From: Hormiphora californensis
Taxonomy: Eukaryota; Ctenophora; Tentaculata; Cydippida; Pleurobrachiidae
Assembly: GCA_020137815.1 (NCBI GenBank)
Contig: CM035354.1
Location: 8,468,437-8,532,436 of the forward strand
Length of the DNA: 64,000 nt
Direction of reading: 5' to 3'
Shown: positions 13,344 through 23,425 of the stretch, one piece after another
How the letters are laid out: each line of letters begins with the position of its first letter
How positions within the stretch are numbered: position 1 is the stretch's first letter
The notes under the pieces: model-generated
The model's database searches: none
Seen by the model: only the letters and a program-made list of their open reading frames with translations
What the model was told of the DNA's origin: nothing
Position numbers and translations under genes: made by a program

Positions 13344-16300
13344 AAGATTTACCTCTGTTTTTCAACACAAAGACAGATAGACCGATAGACCGATAGACTG
13401 ATAGATAGACAGACATACTGTAGTCTGAAAATGAAGTTTCATGCATTTAATTTTTTCTCAATTCTCAATTTTTAGTCATGCCCGAGATTGCTTTATATTA
13501 TCTCGATGCTTTGCAACACAACCATGACTCCCCCTTCTACATCTTACACTCGTGCGCTATTGGCTGGAAAGAGTCACGTGATGTACATCACGTGACTCTT
13601 CCCAAACACTCTCTCTGTAGGATTTCCCTAATAAAAGTTTGCTTAATAACAGGTTTCTTAATTCGTGATCTGCACCCTCCAGGATTGCTTAATTTTGCTT
13701 AATTTTAGAGTTAGTAATAAGAGGACCCTTAATTTTCCTATATTTTAATTTTGGGTTGCTTAAAAGCTTGTTCTTAATTTTGGAGAGTAAGGTAGTCTAT
13801 ATCTAAAAGCGGACTCTTTATCTACAGTTTAACTGAATCAATAAGTTGACCAATCGGCTGTTTTTGAGTCGCATAGTTCTGATACAATGAAATAGTGTTT
13901 ATTTAAGACTGTATACGACTCGGAGATTTATTCCAGAAAATATAATACGGGACGGTTTCGACGTTTAACGTCAACATCAGCTCAAATTAATTTGTTTAAA
14001 GTAGTTAAGAGCAAGACAAGACATAGCTTGAGAATGTGCCCCAGACAGACCAATTTACGATAAATATCAAATCAACCTCCACTGCGTCACACGCAACTTG
14101 AAAATCGCTGAGGTGAAATTTTACCTTCTTCAAAGACCAAGACCTTGTCAAAGGCAAAAAGTTACCTACCTGACCAAGACCCTCCAGAAGCCCAAACAAT
14201 GAGTCTCTCTCTCCCAGAAAGGAACTCAACGCTATAGTTACCACATACCCGGGTTGGTATGGGGGTTTGCCGAGCGTACCCCATGGTTTAGTATCAAAAC
14301 ACCGAGTAAAATATATAGTATCCCATTGTTTGATCTCCGTCAGTATAACGGTGACCTGCATGCGGGAGGTACTATAACACACTGGCTGTTCTGTCTGTGT
14401 ATCATAATCATGATAATGTGACTCAGCGCAAAAAGTAGTGCGCGTTCCGTCCAAAGTAGAGTGCTGTCACTAGATACTTTTCACATAGCAACATCAAATA
14501 AACTTTGCCCGCGCAGGATGTTATGCAAATTTGAGCTGATGAGCACAATATTATAATAGCAAAAACATGATAAACAATAAATAATAAAATGATTTAGAAT
14601 CTGTTTCCTTACCATTGAGAAGCAAGAATCGGTCCTCACTATTCAGGTTTGTTCTTATAGTCTGGAAGAGTTGGGGGCAATGCTCTGGTATCTCACTTAG
14701 TAATATCTGTGTGGGCAGGATGGGTAAGGGCAGCTGGAATCATTTCTTACTATTTAAGAAAAAGTTTTTTTTTCCAAACATTTGTTTGTCCCTGACACAA
14801 AAAAGATAACAAATATACCCTCACCCAGCACCCCACATATTGTATTACCTCTTTTGTAACAAAAGACAGGATTTCCAAAGCGTTGTTTCGTAAAGGGGTA
14901 CACCTTGATTTAATTCCCTGCGATAAACACTGTTGGCGTGTGTGTTTCAAAGGAAGTACTAGGCAAGGAAAATGGGATATAATACACTATGAATGAAAAC
15001 CAAGGTAAAATATCTGACCTGGAAAATGAAGGGCAGGAAGTTTTCTCTGGCTAGGAGGAACTGGATATTTGTTGATGTATGGCAAAGGTTGCTCATCACT
15101 GTTAATATCTGAAAAAAACACAGTTAAACAGGGCCGGGATTTGAACAATATCACTGTGGTGTATCTTATTCTAATCCTCCTTTACGAAGCTCGTGAAAAG
15201 GGGGTCGAGCTAGGCAAGGTGTATCACTGTCGTGTCACAATGTCAGTATGGGAGTGGGACCTAACTCGTCTAAGTAAGCCTTACCTGAACTGTCTGAGTT
15301 CTCCAAGAAATATCACCAGTGTTAAAAAAGCATTCATTATCAGATTTATCAGTTACACTTTCTCTCCAGAACTCTCCCTGTTCCTCATTTTCCCAATGGC
15401 TGTCGACTAGGAACCCGGTATTAGCCAGCAGCGCGGTGTACAGGTTGGGGTACTTAGGGAGGGGTAGTGACCACCCTTTAGTTAGCCACAGGAGCACGTT
15501 AACACCAAACTGAACCTCGTTAGGAAGTCCACTTTGAAGCTGTCTGATTACAGGCTGAATGTTGTATTGTTCTGCGGGGGGTTTTGTAGATTAAATAGTT
15601 GTAGTTAATCACCGCAAACAGGGGAGAAAAATAAATAAAATTATTTTGTTCAGTTGACCATGTTACCTGGGGCACCAGTTACTTTGGCCAATTTCAAATC
15701 GTCTCTGGTAGAATGATTGGTACTCCTCTCTAGGAAACTTGCTCTTTTCGGGTTCAACCGGCAAAACTATTTTCTTTTTAGCACCTTCATTTAATGGCGG
15801 AGAGCGGTTATTCTGCATTACTTTTCAAAGCATTATTTGGAGAAACGTTGCTGTTATTCTCCACTCCCTCAACCACGTATTTCCAGTACACCCGAAAAAG
15901 GATAAGGGCGCTGGCCTCATCAGGGCACCCCATCTCCGTGGATATCTTGCCCCAACTGCCCTAAAATAGAATTAGAGTTTAGGTCCAACACATTCGGGAG
16001 GGGGGGGGGGGGGTGTCCAATGTCCATAAACCAAAATCAGGATATTACTTTTACAAATGGACTACCTGGACAGTGGAGCCTCCTCCACGTCTACTTACCA
16101 CACATGGTTCGTAGCTGAAGTCTCCTTTAGCTTCTCTTATTCCATATGTCAGTAGGTAAAGTTTATAGAGATCGACTTTCTTGTTATTCACTTTTATCGG
16201 ACATGTAAGTCTGTGAGAAAATTTGGGTTAGTTTACGAAAGGGGAATGGAGCCACAATTTATTTTTCCCTGAGAATTTCACAAAATAAGCCATGAACTTA

Positions 16301-16381
16301 CCCCTGTTTTTGTGTGAATGATTGTAGTTTTCTATTGAAGGTGTTCCTCTCGAGTGGACTATAACACTCCATGATAACCAT
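6961..16381 (-). CDS. ARID2: ARID2-like PBAF chromatin-remodelling subunit (about 14 exons)
   Basis: This encodes an orthologue of ARID2 (BAF200), the ARID/RFX subunit of the PBAF SWI/SNF complex. Likely exons, 5' to 3': 16381-16302, 16210-16099, 15960-15822, about 15741-15667, 15571-15285, 15108-15019, 14929-14849, 14706-14613, 10743-10579, 10505-10091, 9976-9740, 9528-7338, 7238-7111, 7024-6961. Exons 1-3 hold the ARID domain (KKVDLYKLYLLTYG; SWGKISTEMG). Exons 4-10 form the armadillo-like region (QSGLPNEVQFGVNVLLWL; LLLVPDVITLHRTLETMY). Exons 10-11 carry the RFX winged helix (AAILHPYFQNFHNHGY). The large exon 12 is low-complexity with three sets of coding tandem repeats. The terminal exons give a C2H2-like finger (FPCFWKNCT). 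Phases agree except at the third junction, where the acceptor is uncertain; the last exon is also tentative. The product is about 1,385 residues, shorter than the vertebrate protein. Intron 8 (3.9 kb) hosts a large inverted-repeat element. Confidence 0.88.
7910..8158 (-). repeat. Coding 42-bp tandem repeat in ARID2-like exon 12
   Basis: Six head-to-tail copies of a 42-bp unit encode MATETQVKQNNLVT. They differ by only a few bases (one copy QAKQ, one copy EIQV). The near identity suggests recent expansion inside a disordered Q/N-rich segment. Confidence 0.95.
8505..8800 (-). repeat. Coding about 78-bp tandem repeat in ARID2-like exon 12
   Basis: Four near-identical units encode KFSSPTFQKSE followed by PGSPVFGQSAEVLE. 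The last copy has an insertion (IENVA). The SP(T/V)F core also occurs singly downstream (TSPVF, GSPTF, TSPTF), so the array grew from a short proline-directed motif. Confidence 0.93.
9075..9180 (-). repeat. Coding PQRP/PQRL 12-bp tandem repeat
   Basis: A run of RLPQRPLQRPPQRSPQRLPQ and continuation is encoded by repeats of about 12 bp. It gives a basic, proline-rich, disordered stretch in the ARID2-like protein. Confidence 0.93.
10892..10952. repeat. Perfect 29-bp-arm palindrome
   Basis: ATCCAAATTGAAACAAG plus TTAGTTAGTCAA is mirrored exactly after a 3-nt centre. It lies in intron 8 of the ARID2-like gene, at the left edge of the element at 10955-13792. Confidence 0.95.
11355..11535. repeat. 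(GA)n microsatellite
   Basis: Imperfect GA dinucleotide tract inside the intronic element. The long Leu/Ser open frame it creates on the minus strand is an artefact of the repeat. Confidence 0.95.
11671..11843. repeat. (GA)n microsatellites flanking a short hairpin
   Basis: GA tracts at 11671-11690 and 11777-11843 flank the hairpin CCCACATGGGACC/GGCCCCATGTGGG. No coding function is likely. Confidence 0.9.
11910..11973. repeat. Perfect palindrome, about 31-bp arms
   Basis: TTAGGGGAAACTCTAACTGA with ATGGCATCCCAT is followed at once by its exact inverse. The arms are perfect and there is no loop, so it could form a cruciform. Confidence 0.95.
12298..13345. repeat. GA/CT-rich low-complexity block
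   Basis: GA tracts at 12298-12366 and 13115-13220, TTCTC tracts at 12523-12572 and a CT tract at 13265-13340 are separated by G/C-rich filler. The filler (12600-12960) has many homopolymer stretches. Confidence 0.85.
13930..13985 (-). ncRNA. Possible degenerate hammerhead-ribozyme motif of a Penelope-like retroelement
   Basis: On the minus strand, CTGATG is followed by a short stem-loop (TTGACGTTAAACGTC) and then GAAAC CGTCCCGTA. This layout (CUGANGA, stem II, GAAA, stem III) resembles hammerhead ribozymes carried by Penelope-like elements. The A after CUGAUG is replaced, and I could not find a convincing stem I/III partner, so it is probably a remnant. A minus-strand open frame next to it (14005-14454) has no recognised domain. 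Confidence 0.3.
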
Positions 16382-16422
16382 TTCATCTAACCTTCTAGAG
16401 ATAATCAGAGGGTTGGGCAACG

Positions 16423-18973
16423 ATGTCTTGGGGGGGGTTCAACCTAAAAATTTCCATTTCCATTTGCCAAAATCCGGGTATCGATGGAAATTTTTAGAAA
16501 TTTTTAGAAATTTTTAGAAGTTTTTAGAAATTTTTAGAAGTTTTTAGTACTAAAAATTTCCAAAAATTTCTAAAAATTTCCAAAAATTTCCATTAATTTC
16601 CAAAAATTTCTAAAAATTTCTAAAAATTTCCAAAAATTTCCATTGACCAAGAAAAGAAAAATTAACAAAAACTTGAAAATATATAAACACAGTTGTCGAA
16701 GAACTGGTTCCTTTTCCTTACCTCTTGTGACAACTGAGCATCAATAAGTTATTGAATGATAGATAAGACATCGATATCATATATTTTTGGGCAATCCGTA
16801 CAATTTCTTCAGAAATCATAGCTTCATTGGACAACTAAGGACGCGGACGTCTCGAAAACTGATTTAAAAGTAAGTTACCAAATAGCACAAGATTTAGGGG
16901 CCGGCAGGCACCTCCGACCCGAAGAAAACAGCAAAAAACGAAAAAAAGAAAAAAAATTTTTTGCCCCTGCACAAAAACCCAAAAATGCCGGCCCTATTAA
17001 GAACAAAGAAAGGTCTTTTTTTTTGGGGGGGGGGGGGGCAAAAAACATGTCAACGATTGTGGCCACACCGTTTGAGATATCGACTTGAAATTTTGTAGGC
17101 ATGTTCTTGTAGTATTCCTTTGTGTCATGACGTTGGCGGATTTTTGAATTTTTAATTAATTAATTAATTATAGGTAATTAAAAACGGTGCAAGGGCACCG
17201 TGCCCCTGCACATTGCGTGTTCTGTCCCTTGCACCGCGCCCTTGCACCAAATTCTATTTTCCGTTCTGCTTAAAATATCGACTTGAAACTTTGTAGGAAT
17301 GTTCTTCAATCATAAAAGATGATGTTCGAAAAGTGGGAATAGTCAAAATTAATTAATTAGTTAGTTAGAGCCGTGCAAAAAATGGAATTTGGTGCAAGGG
17401 CAGGCAATGTGCAAGGGCAAATGGTGCAAGGGCAGCCCTTGCACCAATTTTATGATCGAACTGTGTCCACACCGTTTAATATTTTGACACGAAACTTTCT
17501 ATGCATGTTCTAGTAGCATAACTACGAGTACTAGAAGAGCCGTATGATTAATATATCAATTAGGTAATTAATTATAGGCAAATTAATTAAAATTTGCCCC
17601 TGCACAATTTGTGCAAATTTCCCCTGAACATGTGCCCTTGCACCATTTTGTTTGCCCCTGCACATTTTTTGCAACTTTGATATTCAAACTGTGGCCACAC
17701 CGTTTGAAATTTCGAAATGAAACTTTGCATGTATGTTCTAGTAGTATAACTACGAGTCATAACGGAGCCGGATTTTTGATTTTCTAATTAATTAATTAAT
17801 TATAATCAATTAAAACTTTTGCCCCTGCACCAATTTGCCCCTGCACAGTTTTGGCAAATTTGATATTCAAACTTTGAGCCTTTGTGAAAGTAATGAAAAT
17901 TATTTATTTCAGGTTATGATGAACAATAAGCTATAAAAACGCCCCTTTTTGTTACACAAGCCTGTGCTTGGTATCGAAGACACCTCACACTCTGTCGCCG
18001 GGCGACCTTCGCGTGCACACGCTGGCAAGGGGTAACTTCGTAACCAAAGCCTGTGCATTGTGCATAATGAAATGGATAAATTTTCATCCAGTTGCTGGCG
18101 ATAGAACTCGATAGAGTTCGATTGATTTACCATGACAACGGAGTTGGTTACCATACTAACAAGAGAATTCGTTGTAAAATAGTCCTTTCTTGCTATAAAC
18201 TCGGCCTTTAGATAGAAAATTGATTTTATTCTACTCGCACTAATGCAAGGGCATTTCACAGTTTGGTGCCGTTATTTTTGTCTCTATTTTTAATAGGATT
18301 TTGGGATTAGACTGAAAGTATGGGATCATTTGAGAAGTAGTGAAGATTTGAAACATGTTAGCAACTTGCCGGTTCGACAAACTAAACCCATATGATTCCA
18401 ACTTCGGGTCGGACGAGGGGAAGCTTGCCTTTTGCGAACATACCTTATGTACTTATATAAGGTGCTATTTGGTAACTTACTTTTAAATATTCCTTCGGAC
18501 GGGTCCTTTTACCATGACTAATGCTTAATACCGTAGTAGATCAGGTTTCTTAGCATACAATATAGAAACTTAAACTCTTTTTTAAACTCGATAAGGGATA
18601 TAGCGAGAATAAGTACTAACTTACTGTCGAAAACATGCATAGATTACCTGTCATTACCTTGGAATTGGGTTACCGACGAACTTATATAAACTTCTAAAAG
18701 TTTCTAAAAACTTCTAAAAATTTCTAAAAATTTCTAAAAACTTCTAAAAATTTCTAAAAATTTCCATTTACTAAAAACTTCCAAAAATTTCCATTGTCCA
18801 TAAATTTCTAAAAATTTCTAAAAATTTCTAAAAATTTCCAAAAAATTCTAAAAATTTCCAAAAATTTCCAAAAATTTCTAAAAATTTCTAAAAATTTCCA
18901 AAATAAAATTTCCATTTGCCAAAAAAGTGGGTATCAATGGAAATTTTTAGGGTTGAACCCCCCCCATGTCTTT
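16423..18973. mobile_element. Poly-G-capped foldback element 3, AAATTTTTAG-type arms, 7-8-bp target duplication
   Basis: The element (about 16430-18965) starts GGGGGGGTTCAACCTAAAA and ends TTTTAGGGTTGAACCCCC. ATGTCTT flanks it on both sides (16423 and 18966). The arms (16440-16645, 18690-18955) are tandem 10-bp units TAGAAATTTT/CCAAAAATTT in opposite orientation. The centre (17027-17880) opens with its own G run of about 15. It holds about four degenerate units of about 210 bp containing GGCCACACCGTTTGA, ATCGACTTGAAA and CCCTTGCACC. No transposase is seen. It lies just upstream of the ARID2-like start codon. Confidence 0.8.
17909..18070. repeat. Dispersed repeat shared with 59.75 kb
   Basis: TTGGTATCGAAGACACCTCA and GGGTAACTTCGTAACCAA occur here. 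They recur inverted in the first intron of the membrane protein gene (59747-59850: TGAGGTGTCTTCGATACCAA). The family is unknown. Confidence 0.75.
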
Positions 18974-19148
18974 CTGACAGAGAGATAGTTTAAACAAGGG
19001 TCTTTCTAATCAATAAACCAGAATTCGCTTTCATTTATAGTTTTTCTTCATTAATAGTTTTTCAATATTTCAACATGTTGTGTCCCTTGTATTACATCAG
19101 CAATTAATCACCGTATTGGTTTTCAATTAACCACGTCATTTTTATACT

Positions 19149-19568
19149 ATGGGCATTTTAGATCAGGGCACACGAAGAAGATTGTGCACCAATTTCACCA
19201 GCACTTTCTCCTTTGCTAACGGCCCCGCACGCAACTGCCAGGTCCTCGTAGACAGGAAAACTTCCTGTTTGCAGTTTGCTGTAGACCACTTTACCGTCTA
19301 CCACAACCTAAAACATAACATGGGCATTGGGCTTGAGCTAAGTGTGTTTTTTAGTAAGTTTATAAATATGGACAGTAAGATTGTATCCCTCCCCTCAGTT
19401 TACCTCGAAGCTGCTAGAACGGCCGACTTTACCGCTCACTTTAGCATCGGGGAAGTGACTGCTGAGAACACTGGCGAATTGCCTATAGCGAGGACCGTAC
19501 CCTCAGGCACCACAATATTCCACTTCCACGATCATCCCGTGCTTATGTATTTCTATAGAACTTTCTAG
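19149..19568 (+). CDS. Unrecognised single-exon protein, 139 residues
   Basis: This open frame starts MGILDQGTRRRLCTNFTSTF and ends HPVLMYFYRTF. The composition is balanced, it has no repeats, and it lies outside the transposon arms, so it looks like a real protein. I do not recognise a family and see no signal peptide or transmembrane segment. The C-terminal part (SGTTIFHFHDHPVLMYFYRT) alternates hydrophobic residues as in a beta-sheet domain. It converges with SRP72, with 181 bp between stop codons. An AATAAA at about 19694 fits a 3' end. It could also be one exon of a longer gene. Confidence 0.5.
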   Translation: MGILDQGTRRRLCTNFTSTFSFANGPARNCQVLVDRKTSCLQFAVDHFTVYHNLKHNMGIGLELSVFFSKFINMDSKIVSLPSVYLEAARTADFTAHFSIGEVTAENTGELPIARTVPSGTTIFHFHDHPVLMYFYRTF

Positions 19569-19749
19569 AACATGGAGGGATAGAATAATGATTAGTTGGG
19601 CAAGAAAGGGTAGGATAAACTGGGGAAATTGGCAGATAAACTGGGGACAGGGTTTACTTCAGACTTCAGAGGGAAGGTTGGTAGTAAAACTCGTAAATAA
19701 ATTGCAATCAAAATGTTAATTCATCATCAAACTTAAAACATCAATAGTT

Positions 19750-21679
19750 TCACCACTTTCCCTTTCCTTTTTTCTTGGGCTTCCCCTTGGGCTTGTTAGC
19801 AGGTTGTTTCCCGGATTGTGGCGGGATTACAGGTTCTTCGATGACGGGCTCAGTTTTCTTACCAACTTTTTTAGACATATCTAGAGCGGCCTCGGCTGAT
19901 TTATTAGCAGAAGAGAGGCCTTGAGATCCCTTTCCAATCGCTTCATTCCTGTTCCTCTTCTTACGTCTATAGTAACTTCTTTCTTGCCTGGGAATCCATC
20001 GCTCAGGATCAGCTCCACCTTCCACCAACACCTTAGGTAACCTGATCTTCTTTTTCTTCCTCTTTTTCTCCTTTGTCTCAAACCTTCTGTTTGCTTCACT
20101 CAGTTTCGCATCTTCAGGATTTATTACTTTCCGCAGTCCACGTGCAGCTGTAACTCCAGTTCCTATCTCCAACTCCTCAAGGTCAATGTCCGAAGGTATT
20201 TCGATCTCTGGAAGGCGTTTCGCAACTTCATAAGCACGCGAAACATCAAATTGGGACACAGATCGAATTAGAAGAGCGAGAGCCTTAACATTTCCAGGAT
20301 ACCTAGACAGCAGGATTTCCAATGAAGAAGCTGCATCTTTCGGCATGTCATAGGCGAGACGAAACCTAGCACAAATCAGGGTCCACTTTATTAGGTTAGC
20401 AGGATCACAAGTTTCCGCGAGATCTTTCAAACTTTTATCCATGTACTCAGCGGCCTTTTCCGGTCCTGACCCAAGGAAGTAAAGAGCACTGATAAGAGAT
20501 GCCATTCCTGGCTTGTTTGCCATTGACTTGATTTTGATAAGGGCGGAAGCAGCATCAGCAAATGAACCTAATTTAAGGAGAAGTTGAGAGGCAGCCAACA
20601 AAGTTTTTTCAGTCCGAAGTGTTTTCTACTGCCAGGACCTTGAGAGCATCGTTAAGTTTCTTATCTCGGATGTAGGAGGATGCCAAGAGAAGGTGGGCCA
20701 TAGGTACTCCTTCTGCAGCCATATCAGCACTCTTCTTTCTAAACTGATCCATGTGGTTGGTATGATAAGACAGAAGGCAGGAGTTAAACTCAATCGAAAG
20801 CAGTTGAGCCTTTGTGAGTTTCTTTGGTGCACTAGTAGCAATTTTAACTTTTTTCTTGCTATCGAACATGTTTTGCTCTTTGTTAATGGAAATTATGTTG
20901 TTAGCAGCAACAGCAAGGGTTTGAGAATCACCATATTTCTCTCTTAGAACAGTGCCATATATCTCCATCGCATCCTTATCATTCCCCTCTTTTTGCAGAC
21001 ACAATCCTCTCATAACTTCAATGGGTGCTAATTCACATTTCGCATCCGTTTCATCATCTTCAAATTCTTTAGAACATAACTCCCGAGCTCGGTTCAATTT
21101 ATTATTTGCTTCCACCAGGTCCCCCTTTGCAAGGCAGTAACAGGCAGAATTGTAGGACAGTTCATATGTGCTTTCTCGAAGACCTGGCCACTTGTTTGGA
21201 GTGTTGCTAAAGGAAGCAGAAGATGCAAGAGCGGCGGCCAGATTAGTCTCACGCTCATTGGTGTTCGCGTCAACTAAGCTCTTTACAAGAGTTTTGTAAA
21301 TTGATACAGCACTATCATAATTCTCCAGTTTGTAGTAAATTTGGGCCAGCAGTTCGTCCACCTTTGAAGATGGTTCAGCTTTATTCAATTCTGTCAGGGC
21401 ATCTTCAAGTTTTCCTTGACGGTACAGACAGTACGCTCTATCGAACCACATCGGAATGTCTTTAAGCAATTTGTCAGTGCTCATCACATGATATGCCTCC
21501 TTGCATTTGTCGGTCTTCATCAAGCAGATAACTTTGCATCTCAATGCATCCTCGTCTTTGGGATTTCGTTTTAAAATTTCAATGCACAGCGGAAGAGCTT
21601 TGGCGAAATTTCCATCATTTCCAAACTTCTGAATCTGAGTAAATAGCTGCTCAACTGTTTTTTCAGTGACAGACGTCAT
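19750..21679 (-). CDS. SRP72: Signal recognition particle 72 kDa subunit, intronless, with one +1 frame break
   Basis: SRP72 is the TPR-scaffold protein of the eukaryotic signal recognition particle, binding SRP68 and 7SL RNA in the cytosol. The first frame (ATG at 21679 to TGA at 20609) carries TPR-type helices (EKTVEQLFTQIQKFGNDGNF; FDRAYCLYRQGKLEDAL). The second (20601 down to 19750) continues the TPRs. It then ends in the basic RNA-binding tail with the signature ADPERWIPRQERSYYRRK and a Lys/Gly-rich C-terminus. Together they give about 640 residues, close to the human 671. The two parts join only if one base is skipped near 20609-20635, between two TPRs. Sequencing error, a recent mutation or programmed +1 frameshifting at the TGA are all possible. 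No introns are needed. Confidence 0.9.
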
Positions 21680-22285
21680 TCTTCGAAATCAAACAAGATC
21701 ACACGTTGAGTACAGAGTTGTCCCCTCAGTTCGACGCAGCAACGAAACAATCAAAACTTTTGTAAAATATGCGAAAATTAATAAAATAAATGAGCAGCTG
21801 CAGCTCAGCCGGCGCGGCAGTTTTTGCTGCGCGCGACATACGTTTATGTCACGCGCATTACCAAAGCCGCGCGATCAGTTTCGCCAAAACAAGGACCTTG
21901 TTGTTTGTTTTTAGTTTCATTCCCGTTTCATTTCTTGATTTAGTAGAACTTCAACTTTTCCATACACTTCTTCATTAAGAAGTACAAGTAGCTGTAGAAT
22001 AAGAATAAAATAAAATTTTGGATTAATTATTCAGAATAATCAATTAATCTCTCCTTAACAGAATATGTGTGAGATTTCCCAATTGTTATGTTCTGTTGTA
22101 CGTGAGTGTGTATCACTGATACTATCAGCACCAGAAGGAAAAGATCAGGATCAAAATTACTTCGTAAAATTAGATTTAGATAAAGAGTCCAAAAAAGTAT
22201 AGGCGGACCTGTCTGGCGGCGCCTGACAGGATCGGAGCGGACTCTTTATCTACAAAGTCTAAACAAGGCGGACTCTATCATGGGC
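21680..22285. promoter_or_regulatory. 5' flank of SRP72 and dispersed repeat edge
   Basis: The first 200 bp upstream of the SRP72 start hold GC-rich clusters (GCCGGCGCGGC, GCGCGCGAC) that could be a core promoter. No TATA box is evident. From 22180, GACTCTTTATCTAC repeats and a CTGTCTGGCGGCGCCTGACAG hairpin belong to dispersed elements also seen at 1440 and 10795-13830. Confidence 0.35.
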
Positions 22286-22286
22286 G

Positions 22287-23007
22287 AGCACAGACTGATC
22301 AAACTTGATCATGATCAAACTTGATCAAGATCATGATCAAGTCGCACAGACTGATCAGACCTGGTCATTTGAATTTTGATATATGTATCATATAATGTAT
22401 AATTTATACCAAGGTGAAAACCATTGTACCCGACTAATTTTGATATACTGAATCAAGTGAGCAACTTTGGCAAGCGATAAGAGTCGAAGAAAGTGCCCTA
22501 ATTGAGCATAATTGGGTCTAATTAACCCACTTACAACTGTTCGCCTGGAAACTATGGACGCTCATCCAGGGGCACTTTTCCGACTAATTTTAATACGCTG
22601 AATCACGTTCGCAATTTTTCTAAGTCCTCAGAGATGGGAAAAGTGGCCTAATTGGGTGTAATTGGCCTAAATTGCTCAATTAGGGCACTTTTCCCAACTC
22701 TGAGGGCTTGGGAAAATTGTTTACATGATTTAGCATATATGTAGTATCCAGGAGAAAAGTTGTAAGTACGGTCAATTAGATCCAATTATGCTCAATTACA
22801 GCACTTTCTTCAGCTTTAGTAATCACTTGTCAAAGTTTCTCATTTGATTCAGCGTATCAAAGTTAGTCGGGTACAATGGTTTTTGTTTTGATAAATATAT
22901 AATTGACCTTTAGTTTCGGTTTTTATGATTAAATGACTGATCAGTCTGTGCAACTTGATCAATATCTTGATCAAGTTTGATCATTATAAAGTTTGATCAG
23001 TCTGTGC
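22287..23007. mobile_element. TIR element with TTGATCA-rich ends
   Basis: The left end GCACAGACTGATCAAACTTG (with several TGATCAAACTTGATCA units, 22287-22357) is mirrored at 22937-23007 ending TTTGATCAGTCTGTGC. An inner pair of inverted segments carries the CGACTAATTTTGATA..TGAATCA repeat also present at 1900-2130. No coding frame was found. Confidence 0.75.
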
Positions 23008-23011
23008 GCCC

Positions 23012-23425
23012 CTAACGGTAGTTTCAAAATAACGGGAAACAGAATGTTTTCACAGAAATCTTTACTGATAATTCTACACTCTCTGATAACTCTGACGATG
23101 AACTCAAATATCTTTATCTCTCTCTAGGTCTCTCCCACACACTATCTCAGCTTCGCTCTCTCACTCTAACTACTGTTAATCTCTGTTTAAATTTTAAGTC
23201 AAACGGATGAAAGAGAGATACGTTATAGCCTTCTGAAAACTGGTTGTTAGCCAAATGGCAAGCACCCATTAAACATATTAATTACTACGTTTCTGGCGGC
23301 ATATTGGGGGGGGGGGGGGGCGCAGTGATATATTAATTTTCGGTATTTCTACAATAAGCAAGACTAGAAAGTTAAGTCTGTCTGATAATGCCACATGCTA
23401 ATGCTATTTGTCTCAGTGGGTCCCC
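23012..23425. other. 3' flank of OATP gene
   Basis: No gene is seen here. It contains CTCTCTC-rich stretches and a G run of about 16 at 23308, without a recognisable element terminus. Confidence 0.5.

Larger units (their letters stand above)
10955..13792. mobile_element. 2.8-kb terminal-inverted-repeat element in ARID2-like intron
   Basis: The ends are ACCTTACTCTCCAAAATTAAG and CTTAATTTTGGAGAGTAAGGT. Subterminal arms are rich in inverted TTAAGCAA and TTCTTAATT motifs. A shared inner landmark, TCACGTGATNNATCACGTGA, occurs at about 11140 and 13567. The interior is GA/CT microsatellite and G-rich filler with no gene. It is a non-autonomous DNA element; no clear target duplication was found. Confidence 0.7.
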
